From Trichocoleus sp. FACHB-46 (GTDB taxonomy: Bacteria > Cyanobacteriota > Cyanobacteriia > FACHB-46): DNA of 64,000 nucleotides. This document shows, in pieces, positions 54,333-62,913 of this stretch. Numbering within the stretch: position 1 is the stretch's first letter; each line of letters begins with the position of its first letter. Under the pieces are notes generated by a model, which had not been told where the DNA came from, did not search any database, and was given only the letters and a program-made list of their open reading frames with translations. Position numbers and translations under genes: made by a program. The stretch covers positions 1 to 64,000 of the forward strand of contig NZ_JACJOD010000022.1 of the NCBI RefSeq assembly GCF_014695385.1, read 5' to 3'.

Positions 54333-55733
54333 ATGACCTCAACTCAAAAAAGCAATTCTACTTCTGTGCGTCCCAAAGCCAGTGTCCCGCCCATTGTGCT
54401 CTTGTTAATAGGTTTAGGAGTAGTCACAGGCATCTCCTGGCTGAAGGGAAATATCTTTTCTCCATCATCCCAGTCGCTCAATGCGGGTGCTCTTAAAGAC
54501 CGCATGAGTCTGGGGAATAAGCTCTTGATTGAGGCGGATGCTACACCAGAGAAACGCGCCGGAGTTGCAGCTTTTGCCAAAGGAGATTTTAAAGGCGCGA
54601 TCGCCCAATTTGAAGCTTCTCTCCGAAAGCGCCAAAATGACCCAGAAACGCTGATCTACTTGAACAATGCCCGTGTTGATGACACAGCGCTCCGAATTGC
54701 CGTGGGTGTTCCGATTGGGAGCAACCTGAATGTAGCTCAGGAAATGTTGCGCGGGGTCGCCCAAGCTCAGGATGAAGTGAATCGGAATGGTGGCATTGAT
54801 GGCGTGCCGCTACAAGTTGAAATTGTCAACGATGAAAATAATCCAGAAATTGTGAAGCAGGTGGCGACAGAGTTGGTAAAAGACTCGCGCATTCTTGCCG
54901 TAGTAGGACATAACGCCAGTAATGCTTCTTTGGTCGCTGCGCCGATCTACCAACAGGGACAACTGGTGATGGTGACTCCGACTAGCTTTGCCAATAATCT
55001 CTCTGGGTTTGGCAGTTATGTCTTCCGCGCTGTTCCCACAACTCGGTTAATGGCGGAACCTCTGGCTCAATATGTAGTTGGCACCACTCGTAAAACTAAT
55101 ATCGCTGTGTGCTATGACTCCCAAGCTCCAGACAATGTCTCCTTTAAAGATGAGTTTGTCGCAGCTTTGGTAGCTCAGGGAGGCAAACTCGTGCCAACCG
55201 TTTGTGACTTCTCTACTCCAAACTTTAACCCAACCACGGCGATCGCCCAAGCGGTTAGTAGTGGGGCTGAGGGGCTGTTAGTTTCTCCCCACATTGATCG
55301 GCTCGATCGCGCCATTGACTTAGCCAGAGCCAATCAGGGCAGGCTCGCATTATTGGGTAGCCCAACTTTATACACAATCAAAACGCCGCAGTCTGGTCAA
55401 GCCGATATGAATGGATTAGTTTTACCTGTGCCTTGGCATCCGACTGCTTTTGCCGACCATCCATTTGCAATCAATGCGAAGTATCGATGGGGAGGAGCGG
55501 TCAATTGGCGAACGGCAATGGCCTATGATGCCAGTCGTGCCATTATCAAGGGTTTAGAGCAGGATAAAACTCGGAGTGGCTTGCAGAACGTTTTGCGGAG
55601 TCCAGCGTTTTCGGCTTCTGGAGCCGGAGATCCGGTGAAGTTTCTGCCATCAGGCGATCGCCTGGGTCAAGCTGTTTTGGTGCAAATCCAGCCCAGTGCT
55701 TCTGGCTATGACTTTGCGCCACTCCGTCCATAA
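54333..55733 (+). CDS. Membrane-anchored type-1 periplasmic-binding protein (LivJ-like)
   Basis: 466 residues from the ATG at 54333, which has AAGGA 9 nt upstream; the ATG at 54312 would overlap the previous gene. N-terminal basic residues then one hydrophobic segment (about 18-36) give an N-in, C-out topology. A short TPR-like segment (AAFAKGDFKGAIAQFEASLR) and a Leu/Ile/Val-binding-protein fold follow (SNLNVAQEMLRGVAQAQDE, VVGHNASNASLVAAPIY and the ALLGSPTLY-like strand). The whole segment from the TPR to the end is homologous to residues ~380-800 of the CHAT protein at 59100-61508. There is no permease nearby, so it is a sensor, not part of a transporter. Confidence 0.85.
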   Translation: MTSTQKSNSTSVRPKASVPPIVLLLIGLGVVTGISWLKGNIFSPSSQSLNAGALKDRMSLGNKLLIEADATPEKRAGVAAFAKGDFKGAIAQFEASLRKRQNDPETLIYLNNARVDDTALRIAVGVPIGSNLNVAQEMLRGVAQAQDEVNRNGGIDGVPLQVEIVNDENNPEIVKQVATELVKDSRILAVVGHNASNASLVAAPIYQQGQLVMVTPTSFANNLSGFGSYVFRAVPTTRLMAEPLAQYVVGTTRKTNIAVCYDSQAPDNVSFKDEFVAALVAQGGKLVPTVCDFSTPNFNPTTAIAQAVSSGAEGLLVSPHIDRLDRAIDLARANQGRLALLGSPTLYTIKTPQSGQADMNGLVLPVPWHPTAFADHPFAINAKYRWGGAVNWRTAMAYDASRAIIKGLEQDKTRSGLQNVLRSPAFSASGAGDPVKFLPSGDRLGQAVLVQIQPSASGYDFAPLRP

Positions 55734-55775
55734 TCGCTTTGCTTCCTGACTTTCAACTTTGGTAGGTATCCGGAG

Positions 55776-57236
55776 ATGAATATTGAGCCAGCAGAACTTT
55801 ACGACCGGATTCAGAAATTTGCCTTAGATGATGTAGATGCCGAGCTGCCGTTTAGCAAACGATTGGCGAGGGAGAATGGCTGGACTGCTCAGTATACGCA
55901 GCGAGTGATTGCTGAGTACAAAAAGTTTGCATTTCTCACGGTAGTCGCTGGGCACCCAGTTAGCCCCTCCAAAGATGTGGACGAAGCATGGCATTTGCAT
56001 CTCCTTTATACACGCTCCTATTGGGGATACTTTTGTCCAGAGGTTTTACAAGTTTCTCTGTATCATGAGCTAACCAGAGAGGGTAGTAGCAGTCGCGAAA
56101 AGTTTGATAGCTGGTATACTCAAACGCTTTTCAGCTACGAACGTTGGTTTGGACAGGTTCCTCCTGCTGATATTTGGCCGCCAGTACCCAGGCAGATTCA
56201 TCAGGGTAAACAAGTTAGCAACAGAGATCAGTTCTGGAACTGGTCTCTCACAAAGCACCGAGCTAACCGACGCGCGATCGCAGTTTTATCATTTCTGTTC
56301 ACCCTAGCTATCACTAGTTTTACTCCGTCAATTGCGAGCAGCGTCGGTACGAATATCGCCACCAAAATTAGTAATCCGCTTGATTTTGCAGGAGTTGAAT
56401 TTCTAGATTTCTACTTTAGATTGCTTAGTGTGGTAACACTCTTTGCCTGTGGTTTACGATGGTATCTCTGCCAACCAGGTCATCAAACCTCTGTGCAGGC
56501 GGTACATCTCGATCCCTACGAGGCGGCTTACTTAGCAGGTGGTAAACGTCGGGCTGTAGAAGCGGCGATCGCACATTTGGTAGAGCGTAAACACCTGAGA
56601 TTGTTGATGACTGAACGAGCCTTTCGGAGAGGCCTCCCCCTGCCGAAAAATAGTCATTTTTTAGAGCAAGCAGTCGTGCGAGCAGTTTCTAAAGGTGGCA
56701 GCATTGAGAACGTGAGATCCCTAGTAGAACCTTTGACAAAGACTATCTACACAAATTTGCAAGAACTCGGCTTACTAGTCAAGCAAAGTCAAGCAGCAAG
56801 GACTCAGTGGTTACCCACGCTCTCTGTTGCTGCGGTACTGGTGTTAGGAATTAGCAAGATAGTGGTCGGTATTGCTCGGGATAAACCTGTAGGATTTCTC
56901 GTCATACTTTGTCTATTAACAACAGTCATCGCTGGCCTTCTATCCATTAAGCCTCATCGCAGTCGATATGGAGATTCTGTATTGGAGCAATTGCAGCGAC
57001 AACATGCCAAGTTGCAATACAATTCGCCAGCTACTCAACTAGCATTGGTGGTGGCTCTGTTTGGTAATACGGTTTTGGGAGACGCGGTTTTGGCTGATTT
57101 AGATCAGGTGTTCATGCCTCCTGCAAGCGTGGGTGGTGGAGATGGAGGCGGTGACGGCGGTGGAGATGGAGGCGGGGGTTGCGGGGGCGGTGACGGAGGC
57201 GGTGGGGGCTGTGGTGGCGGTGACGGCGGTGGTTAA
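55776..57236 (+). CDS. TIGR04222-type membrane protein with GRDP-like N-terminus and Gly/Asp/Cys-rich tail
   Basis: 486 residues. The N-terminal ~130 residues carry a glycine-rich-domain-protein-like motif (SKDVDEAWHLHLLYTRSYWG). Membrane helices lie at about 168-190, 205-225 and 345-395. The tail from about residue 450 is almost pure Gly with interspersed Asp and Cys (VGGGDGGGDGGGDGGGGC and similar), as in TIGR04222 proteins. The tail is encoded by a GC-rich microsatellite-like stretch, likely to vary in length. Located 4 nt before the sigma-like gene, so it is part of the module B operon. Function unknown. Confidence 0.8.
   Translation: MNIEPAELYDRIQKFALDDVDAELPFSKRLARENGWTAQYTQRVIAEYKKFAFLTVVAGHPVSPSKDVDEAWHLHLLYTRSYWGYFCPEVLQVSLYHELTREGSSSREKFDSWYTQTLFSYERWFGQVPPADIWPPVPRQIHQGKQVSNRDQFWNWSLTKHRANRRAIAVLSFLFTLAITSFTPSIASSVGTNIATKISNPLDFAGVEFLDFYFRLLSVVTLFACGLRWYLCQPGHQTSVQAVHLDPYEAAYLAGGKRRAVEAAIAHLVERKHLRLLMTERAFRRGLPLPKNSHFLEQAVVRAVSKGGSIENVRSLVEPLTKTIYTNLQELGLLVKQSQAARTQWLPTLSVAAVLVLGISKIVVGIARDKPVGFLVILCLLTTVIAGLLSIKPHRSRYGDSVLEQLQRQHAKLQYNSPATQLALVVALFGNTVLGDAVLADLDQVFMPPASVGGGDGGGDGGGDGGGGCGGGDGGGGGCGGGDGGG
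57120..57236 (+). repeat. GGN-rich low-complexity coding tract
   Basis: Imperfect repeats of GGTGGAGATGGAGGC-type units coding Gly-Gly-Asp-Gly runs. Strong purine bias and slippage-prone repetition next to the start of the sigma-like gene. Confidence 0.85.
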
Positions 57237-57240
57237 CCGC

Positions 57241-57888
57241 ATGGATGAAATCGATCAACAATTGCGCCAATTGGTGATGGCTGCTTGTCGCCAGCCGCGA
57301 GGGAGCCTGGAGCGCCAACGAGCCTTGAACCAACTGATCTGGCAAATTCAGCGCTCTGGCAAACTACTCCGAGGCGTTGGTGTCCCTGATTATGAAGATG
57401 CCCTCCAGCAAACATGGCTCTACTGCTGTCGCAACCTCTGCGAAGCGCTAACTGGCAACGCTTACGACCCAGAGCTAGCCAGTGTGATTACTTGGCTCAA
57501 TGCCTATCTCAAGCGACGGTTGAGCGATCGCCAGCGGGAAGTGTTTCAACAACAGGCAGAACGGGCATTTGGTCAGCTTGCAGAGACGGGGGAAGTAATT
57601 AATCCAATCGACACTCTTCCTGCTCCTGCCAATCCGCCACCGATCCTAGAAGAGATTCGGGAATGGGTAGAGCGAGAAGGCAGACAACTCCGGCGGATTC
57701 ATGTGCGCGATCGCCCCGATATTAACTGCGAAGTGCTGATTCTACGCCGCTTACCGCCAGAAACTGCTTGGGAAGCGCTATCTCAGGAGTTTGGTGTGGC
57801 GATCGCCACCTTGAGTAACTTTTATCAACGAGAGTGTTTTCCTCGCTTGCTCAAGTTTGGACAAACGCAAGGATATTTAGATTCATAG
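57241..57888 (+). CDS. Sigma-70-like factor of module B
   Basis: 215 residues from ATG 57241; a longer frame upstream belongs to the Gly-rich tail in another phase. It is a paralogue of 8013-8687: MDEIDQQLRQLV, then a region-2-like DYEDALQQTWLYCCRNL...ITWLNAYLKRRL, and a C-terminal HTH-like ALSQEFGVAIATLSNFYQRE. Same length class and same neighbours (DUF1822, CHAT) as in module A. Whether it binds RNA polymerase is inferred. Confidence 0.75.
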   Translation: MDEIDQQLRQLVMAACRQPRGSLERQRALNQLIWQIQRSGKLLRGVGVPDYEDALQQTWLYCCRNLCEALTGNAYDPELASVITWLNAYLKRRLSDRQREVFQQQAERAFGQLAETGEVINPIDTLPAPANPPPILEEIREWVEREGRQLRRIHVRDRPDINCEVLILRRLPPETAWEALSQEFGVAIATLSNFYQRECFPRLLKFGQTQGYLDS

Positions 57889-57933
57889 ATCGTTTCAGTA
57901 TCGTTTCGATTGCCGCATTCAACCTCCTTACCC

Positions 57934-59061
57934 ATGATTGACTCCACCCAAGACCTCACAATTACGCTGCCAATTCCTGCCTCTGCTCGCCAGGTGGCGC
58001 AACAATTTGCTCAAGCCCAGCCCACTCCAGAGAAAGCGGCTCAAGTTTATCGCAATACGCTGGCTGTGTTGCTGATGCGAGATTATTTACAAATGCTCGA
58101 CGTGCCTACCAATCTGGAGGCAAGCTATAGCTGGAATCCGATCGCTCGTCTCTGTGCAGATGTGGCTGACTTAGAAATAACGGGGCTAGGGCGTTTAGAA
58201 TGCCGTTCTATTCAAATGAGCGATCGCAGTTGCTCCATGCCGCCGGACGTATGGCAAGACCGGATTGGTTATGTGGTGGTGCAGTTAGATGAAGCCTGCC
58301 GTGCTGGCACCCTATTAGGATTTGTCCCCCGTGTTACTACTACCATGCTGCCACTCGCACAACTGCAATCTTTAGATGCCCTACTGTTGCGCTTGCATCA
58401 GCCTGCTCCTGTTGTTGTGCAATTGAGCCAATGGTTTAATCAAGTTTTTGAACCGCAATGGCAGGCGATCGCAGCTTGGCTAGAGAACCGAGACACCAAT
58501 TATGCGATGGCTTTTCGGGCTAAACAGGTAAAAGGCATGACCATCGATACGCCGGAAGCAGTGAAACACTTGGTTGAGCAATTGTATGCCAATCAGGCTG
58601 AGCAAGAACCAGAACGTTCTACACTAAGTACCGCTAATGTGGGTGTTATTCCTGCCTTGACCCAACTGCTGCAAACCACGCAAGACGAAGAAATCCGTTG
58701 GACTGCGGCTGAGCTATTGTGGACGCTTGATCCTGACCATCCCGCCGCCGGAGTCAGACGCATCACAGACTTAGGCATTCACCTAGCAGGCCATGCGATC
58801 GCCTTGATGGTGGCGATTCTGCCCAAACCAGAACAAAAAGTGGCGGTACTCTTGCGGGTTTACCCGATGGCAGGTCAAGCTTATTTACCACCCGAATTGC
58901 AATTGGTAGGCTTAGATGCTGGAGGGCAGGCATTTTTGACCACCCAAGCTAGACGCAAAGATGATTACATTCAGTTGAAGTTTACGGCTGACCTAGGAGA
59001 ACGATTTAGTGTGAGAATTGCTCTAGAGTCAGCTAGCATCGTGGAAAATTTTGTGGTTTAG
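57934..59061 (+). CDS. DUF1822 family protein of module B
   Basis: 375 residues from ATG 57934; a TTG at 57910 is the alternative. Conserved core as in module A: VYRNTLAVLLMRDYL, VADLEITGLGRLECRS, RIGYVVVQLDE and a C-terminal ALMVAILP...VLLRVYP...LPPELQLVGLD block ending ENFVV. It contains an extra HEAT-like segment (about 230-285, VIPALTQLLQTTQDEEIRWT) missing from module A. Function unknown; position between sigma-like and CHAT genes is the main clue. Confidence 0.85.
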   Translation: MIDSTQDLTITLPIPASARQVAQQFAQAQPTPEKAAQVYRNTLAVLLMRDYLQMLDVPTNLEASYSWNPIARLCADVADLEITGLGRLECRSIQMSDRSCSMPPDVWQDRIGYVVVQLDEACRAGTLLGFVPRVTTTMLPLAQLQSLDALLLRLHQPAPVVVQLSQWFNQVFEPQWQAIAAWLENRDTNYAMAFRAKQVKGMTIDTPEAVKHLVEQLYANQAEQEPERSTLSTANVGVIPALTQLLQTTQDEEIRWTAAELLWTLDPDHPAAGVRRITDLGIHLAGHAIALMVAILPKPEQKVAVLLRVYPMAGQAYLPPELQLVGLDAGGQAFLTTQARRKDDYIQLKFTADLGERFSVRIALESASIVENFVV

Positions 59062-59099
59062 CGTTGTTTGGCGGGCGATCGTAAGACGGAAAAAAGATT

Positions 59100-61508
59100 G
59101 TGAGTAAGTTGGTCGTCTTCAAGTTTGGTGAGGGCAGTTTTGCACAGGGATTTCCTGTGACGCTGCAAATTGGTGACGATGGCCAAGCATCTGCGATCGA
59201 GGTCAGAGGGAGATTTCCTGCTGCTCCAGATATTCCTCAGCTATATCAGCAGTGGCAACACCTCTACTATCGGCTGGGAGGCATGCGAATTGAAGTGCCC
59301 CCTGCCCAAGTCACCAATGTCTCCACCGTGACCGAGTGCGACCAAGCCGCCCAGAAATTACGAGCCAGCTTAATCCACTGGTGGAGCCAAGCCAGTGTGC
59401 GAGATTTGCGGGAGCAGGTCCAAGAAGAGGTACAGCGGCATGAGGCGGCGCGGGTAATTGTACAGACTCAAGATCTCCTCTTACGCAAGTTACCTTGGCA
59501 TCTGTGGGCCTTATTTGAACGTCGTCCTGGCGCTGAAATGGCGCTCTGTGCCGATTACGCACCTCCTTCCCCACCGCTGCACAGCCCAGTTAGAATTCTT
59601 GCGGTGTTGGGTAACAGTGAAGGTATTGATGTCCAAGCCGATCGCGCAGTTCTAGAGCAGTTGCCAGGAGCCAAGGTGACTTTGCTAGAAAAACCCTGTC
59701 GCCAGCAGCTCACTGAACAGTTGTGGAGCCAGCCGTGGGACATTTTGTTTTTTGCGGGACATAGTTCTAGTGAGGAACGTGGACAAATTCAAATTAATGA
59801 CACCGAAACCCTCTCCCTCGATCAGCTCCGTTATGGCTTAAAGGCAGCAGTTCGCAACAATTTGAAGCTGGCCATTTTCAATTCTTGCGATGGCTTAGAA
59901 CTGGCTCGACATCTGGCAGATTTAGGCATTCCGCAGGTAATTGTGATGCGAGAACCTGTGCCCGATCCAGTAGCTCAGGCATTCTTGCGCTATTTCCTGC
60001 AAGCTTTTGCCCAGGGTCAGTCGCTATATCTATCTGTGCGTCAAGCGAGAGAACAGCTACAAGGAATGGAAGGAGACTTCCCTTGTGCTTCTTGGTTGCC
60101 TGTGCTCTGCCAAAATCCAGTGGAGTCTCCTTTGGCCTGGCCTGTGGTTAGAAAACCCTATGGTCTTGCCAAAACATTGTTTGGAGGGGCGATCGCGGCT
60201 CTCTGCACAGGCATGTTACAGCCGACTCCCCCCTTGCCAACACCCTGGGCCAACCGCATCAGCTTGGGCGACAAGATTTTAGTCCGGGCGAGCGCCACCC
60301 CCACTAAAGAAGCAGGCGTTAAAGCATTCCGTACCAAACAATTCAGTTCGGCAGCGCAGCAGTTTCAAGCCTCGCTGCAGCAACAACATAACGATCCAGA
60401 AACCTTAATCTACTTAAATAATGCTCGCATCGCTAACCAAGCAGCAGTTAGAGTTGCAGTTAGCGTGCCGATTGGTAGCAACCTGAATGTCGCTCAGGAG
60501 ATTCTTCGGGGAGTGGCTCAAGCTCAGGATGAGATTAATCGTCAAGGAGGTCTGCGGGGACAACTCTTGCAGGTGGCGATCGCGGATGATGAGAACCAAC
60601 CAGCGATCGCCCGTCAGATTGCCACAGCACTAGTGAAGGATACTCAGACCATAGCTGTGGTGGGACATAACGCCAGTGATGCTTCTGTGGCAGCCGCTCC
60701 CATTTATGACGAGGGAGAACTGGTGATGCTGTCCCCCACTAGTTTTTCTGACAAACTCTCCTCTAGCGGCAAATATATTTTTCGCATGGTGCCCAGCATT
60801 CGCTTCATTGCCGATGCCTTGGCCCGCTACACCATCAAAAATGACTATAAAGTCAAAATTGCTATCTGCTCTGACACAGCGGCTGTGGATAATGAATCTT
60901 TTCGCAATCAATTTACGGCAGCGGTTTTTGCCGATGGGGGGCAGTTTATCAATGTTCCGTGTGACTTCTCCGCTTCTGACTTTAATGCTGAAACCGCGAT
61001 CGCCACAATCATCAGTAGCGGAGCCGATAGTATTCTCCTCGCTCCCCATGTCGATCGCATCAATAAAGCTGTGGAGATGGCACGCGCCAACCAAGGGCGT
61101 TTAACTTTATTCGGCAGCCCAACGCTATATACTTCCCAAACCCTCCAGGCTGGACAGAACACAGTTAATGGCTTGGTGTTGCCTGTGCCTTGGCATCCTA
61201 CACCACGGGCTAAACACTCTTTTCTCCGCGAAGCTCAGCAACTTTGGGGCGGCTCGGTAAACTGGCGTACTGCTATGTCCTACGATGCAACTAAAACCGT
61301 ATACATGGGATTACAACATCAACAGACTCGCAAAGGTTTAAGAGATACCCTCAGAAGCCCAGATTTTCTACTGGAGGGAGCTAGCGGCGTTATTCAATTC
61401 CTTCCCTCTGGGGAGCGCCGAATTGTGCCAAGCATTGGGGTATTAGTAAAAGTACAACCTAGTACCAAAGCTCCTCTGCGTTACGAGTTTGCCCTTCTCA
61501 AGCCATAA
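59100..61508 (+). CDS. CHAT protease-TM-periplasmic-binding domain fusion
   Basis: 802 residues, GTG start. Residues 1-~150 match the module-specific N-terminal domain of the CHAT/WD40 protein (KLVVFKFGEGSFAQGFPVTL). A CHAT domain follows with FFAGHS (His221) and FNSCDG (Cys263). A single hydrophobic segment at about 354-373, with Arg/Lys on its N side, predicts CHAT inside and the rest outside. Then comes a TPR-like linker and a full type-1 periplasmic-binding domain (about 440-800) with SNLNVAQEILRGVAQAQDE and VVGHNASDASVAAAPIY. This makes it a one-piece receptor-protease. The binding part duplicates the free protein at 54333-55733. No NTPase is present, unlike module A. Confidence 0.92.
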   Translation: MSKLVVFKFGEGSFAQGFPVTLQIGDDGQASAIEVRGRFPAAPDIPQLYQQWQHLYYRLGGMRIEVPPAQVTNVSTVTECDQAAQKLRASLIHWWSQASVRDLREQVQEEVQRHEAARVIVQTQDLLLRKLPWHLWALFERRPGAEMALCADYAPPSPPLHSPVRILAVLGNSEGIDVQADRAVLEQLPGAKVTLLEKPCRQQLTEQLWSQPWDILFFAGHSSSEERGQIQINDTETLSLDQLRYGLKAAVRNNLKLAIFNSCDGLELARHLADLGIPQVIVMREPVPDPVAQAFLRYFLQAFAQGQSLYLSVRQAREQLQGMEGDFPCASWLPVLCQNPVESPLAWPVVRKPYGLAKTLFGGAIAALCTGMLQPTPPLPTPWANRISLGDKILVRASATPTKEAGVKAFRTKQFSSAAQQFQASLQQQHNDPETLIYLNNARIANQAAVRVAVSVPIGSNLNVAQEILRGVAQAQDEINRQGGLRGQLLQVAIADDENQPAIARQIATALVKDTQTIAVVGHNASDASVAAAPIYDEGELVMLSPTSFSDKLSSSGKYIFRMVPSIRFIADALARYTIKNDYKVKIAICSDTAAVDNESFRNQFTAAVFADGGQFINVPCDFSASDFNAETAIATIISSGADSILLAPHVDRINKAVEMARANQGRLTLFGSPTLYTSQTLQAGQNTVNGLVLPVPWHPTPRAKHSFLREAQQLWGGSVNWRTAMSYDATKTVYMGLQHQQTRKGLRDTLRSPDFLLEGASGVIQFLPSGERRIVPSIGVLVKVQPSTKAPLRYEFALLKP

Positions 61509-61518
61509 CTTCCAAATA

Positions 61519-61992
61519 CTAATTGCTGCTTGGGAATGACCTGCGATCGCGGTAGAAACGTTGAATCAACAGAATTAGTGCTGCAAGGTAGGCCACAAGA
61601 GCTGCGATGTAACCGATGCCGAATTGAGCACCAAATGAGTGCATCGTGACCGCAAATATCGTTAAATGGATCAGCCCAAACAGAGCGGCAACGATGCCAA
61701 GGACAGGCTTGTATGCTCCCAAGGGGATCAGCAACCCTCCCAGCACGACAATCCAGTTAGGAATGGCATAAATTCCCAATCGGAATCCTCCTTGCCAAGC
61801 CGTGAATGTATCACTAGAACCAGCAAAGGCACCACTAGCCAGTCCTAGCTTTGCAGGTAAGTTCAAGTTCTCAGGTGGAGGGATATTAGGATCTATGAGT
61901 GCATCAGATTGTAACGAAGCCCAAGGCAAAAAGGAAGCCGCTAAAATCACTGCACTCAGCAAGAGTAAAGTTGTTAGCACTGTAAATCGCAT
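61519..61992 (-). CDS. Small membrane protein, 157 aa
   Basis: Four hydrophobic segments (about 5-25, 65-92, 94-118, 124-147) and a periplasmic-looking loop DPNIPPPENLNLPAKLG after the first. No family recognised. Convergent with the module B CHAT gene, only 10 nt apart. Confidence 0.75.
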   Translation of the reverse strand: MRFTVLTTLLLLSAVILAASFLPWASLQSDALIDPNIPPPENLNLPAKLGLASGAFAGSSDTFTAWQGGFRLGIYAIPNWIVVLGGLLIPLGAYKPVLGIVAALFGLIHLTIFAVTMHSFGAQFGIGYIAALVAYLAALILLIQRFYRDRRSFPSSN

Positions 61993-62101
61993 CGAATTTC
62001 GGCGTTAGATGAAGCTGACTGGCGGGGGTAAAGCAGTTATCAGGTTAGTCATTTATCATGAAGTAAGGTAAAGCGTATCTCAAAAAGTAGGGTTAAAACT
62101 C

Positions 62102-62755
62102 ATGGCGTTATTTGGATTTGGCAAAAAGCTGAGCTTGCCCACGCCAGCAGAAGCCTTACCAGGACGGGCAGAACCGATGTCAGTCCCGGAAAAGCACTAC
62201 GTCAATGGCAACCCCTTGCAGCCACCTTACCCCGCTGGGCTAGAAGTGGCAATGTTTGGCATGGGCTGCTTCTGGGGCGCAGAGCGGAAGTTCTGGCAGC
62301 TGCCGGGTGTGTTTACAACTGCCGTGGGCTATGCTGCTGGCGTGACCCCAAACCCCACTTATCAGGAAGTTTGCTCTGGTATGACTGGGCACAATGAAGT
62401 AGTGCAAGTGGTGTTTGACCCCAAGCAAATCAGCTATGAGGCTCTGCTGAAGGTATTTTGGGAGAACCACAATCCGACCCAAGGCATGCGCCAAGGCAAT
62501 GATTCTGGAACTCAATATCGCTCTGGAATTTATGTGTATTCGGAGCAGCAACATAAGTTGGCGGAAACTTCGCGGGATGCTTACCAACTAGGCTTAAGCA
62601 AAGCAGGTTACGGAACCATCACAACGGAGATTATTGAGGCTCCAGAGTTCTACTACGCAGAAAGCTACCATCAACAATACTTAGCGAAAAACCCCAACGG
62701 TTACTGCGGCTTGGGTGGGACTAATGTCTGCTTGCCAGACGTGATTCAAGCTTAG
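62102..62755 (+). CDS. msrA: Peptide-methionine (S)-S-oxide reductase
   Basis: 217 residues. The catalytic [11 protein letters not shown] (Cys56) is at the expected place, followed by VGYAAG, the EVVQVVFDP strand, the [23 protein letters not shown] substrate motif and a C-terminal [11 protein letters not shown] pair of resolving cysteines. It repairs oxidised methionine using thioredoxin. The N-terminal ~45 residues are an extension seen in cyanobacterial and plastid forms. Confidence 0.95.
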   Translation: MALFGFGKKLSLPTPAEALPGRAEPMSVPEKHYVNGNPLQPPYPAGLEVAMFGMGCFWGAERKFWQLPGVFTTAVGYAAGVTPNPTYQEVCSGMTGHNEVVQVVFDPKQISYEALLKVFWENHNPTQGMRQGNDSGTQYRSGIYVYSEQQHKLAETSRDAYQLGLSKAGYGTITTEIIEAPEFYYAESYHQQYLAKNPNGYCGLGGTNVCLPDVIQA

Positions 62756-62790
62756 GGCAAGACTCTAAAGTTTTACGCAGTTTTGCGATC

Positions 62791-62827
62791 GCTGGCAGCA
62801 CTAACCCTGCCAGCTTTGTTGTTTTTT
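62791..62827 (+). terminator. Rho-independent terminator of msrA
   Basis: 8-bp stem GCTGGCAG/CTGCCAGC with an 8-nt loop, followed by TTTGTTGTTTTTT, 35 nt after the stop codon. Confidence 0.88.
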
Positions 62828-62913
62828 GCTGCCCTAATTTATTGGCGTATATCGGCGCGATCGCCCATTTTTTCAGGGAAGCTCTGGAGGCAGTTGCCCC
62901 CAGAAGCTTAGTG

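Noticed and set aside
54333-55733. Substrate-binding subunit of an amino-acid ABC importer
   Set aside because: No permease or ATPase gene within the cluster, and an N-terminal anchor plus CHAT-fused copy point to sensing.
57133-57240. Longer start for the module B sigma-like gene
   Set aside because: The added residues are the Gly-rich tract of the upstream gene read in another phase; the paralogue starts at the equivalent of the ATG at 57241.
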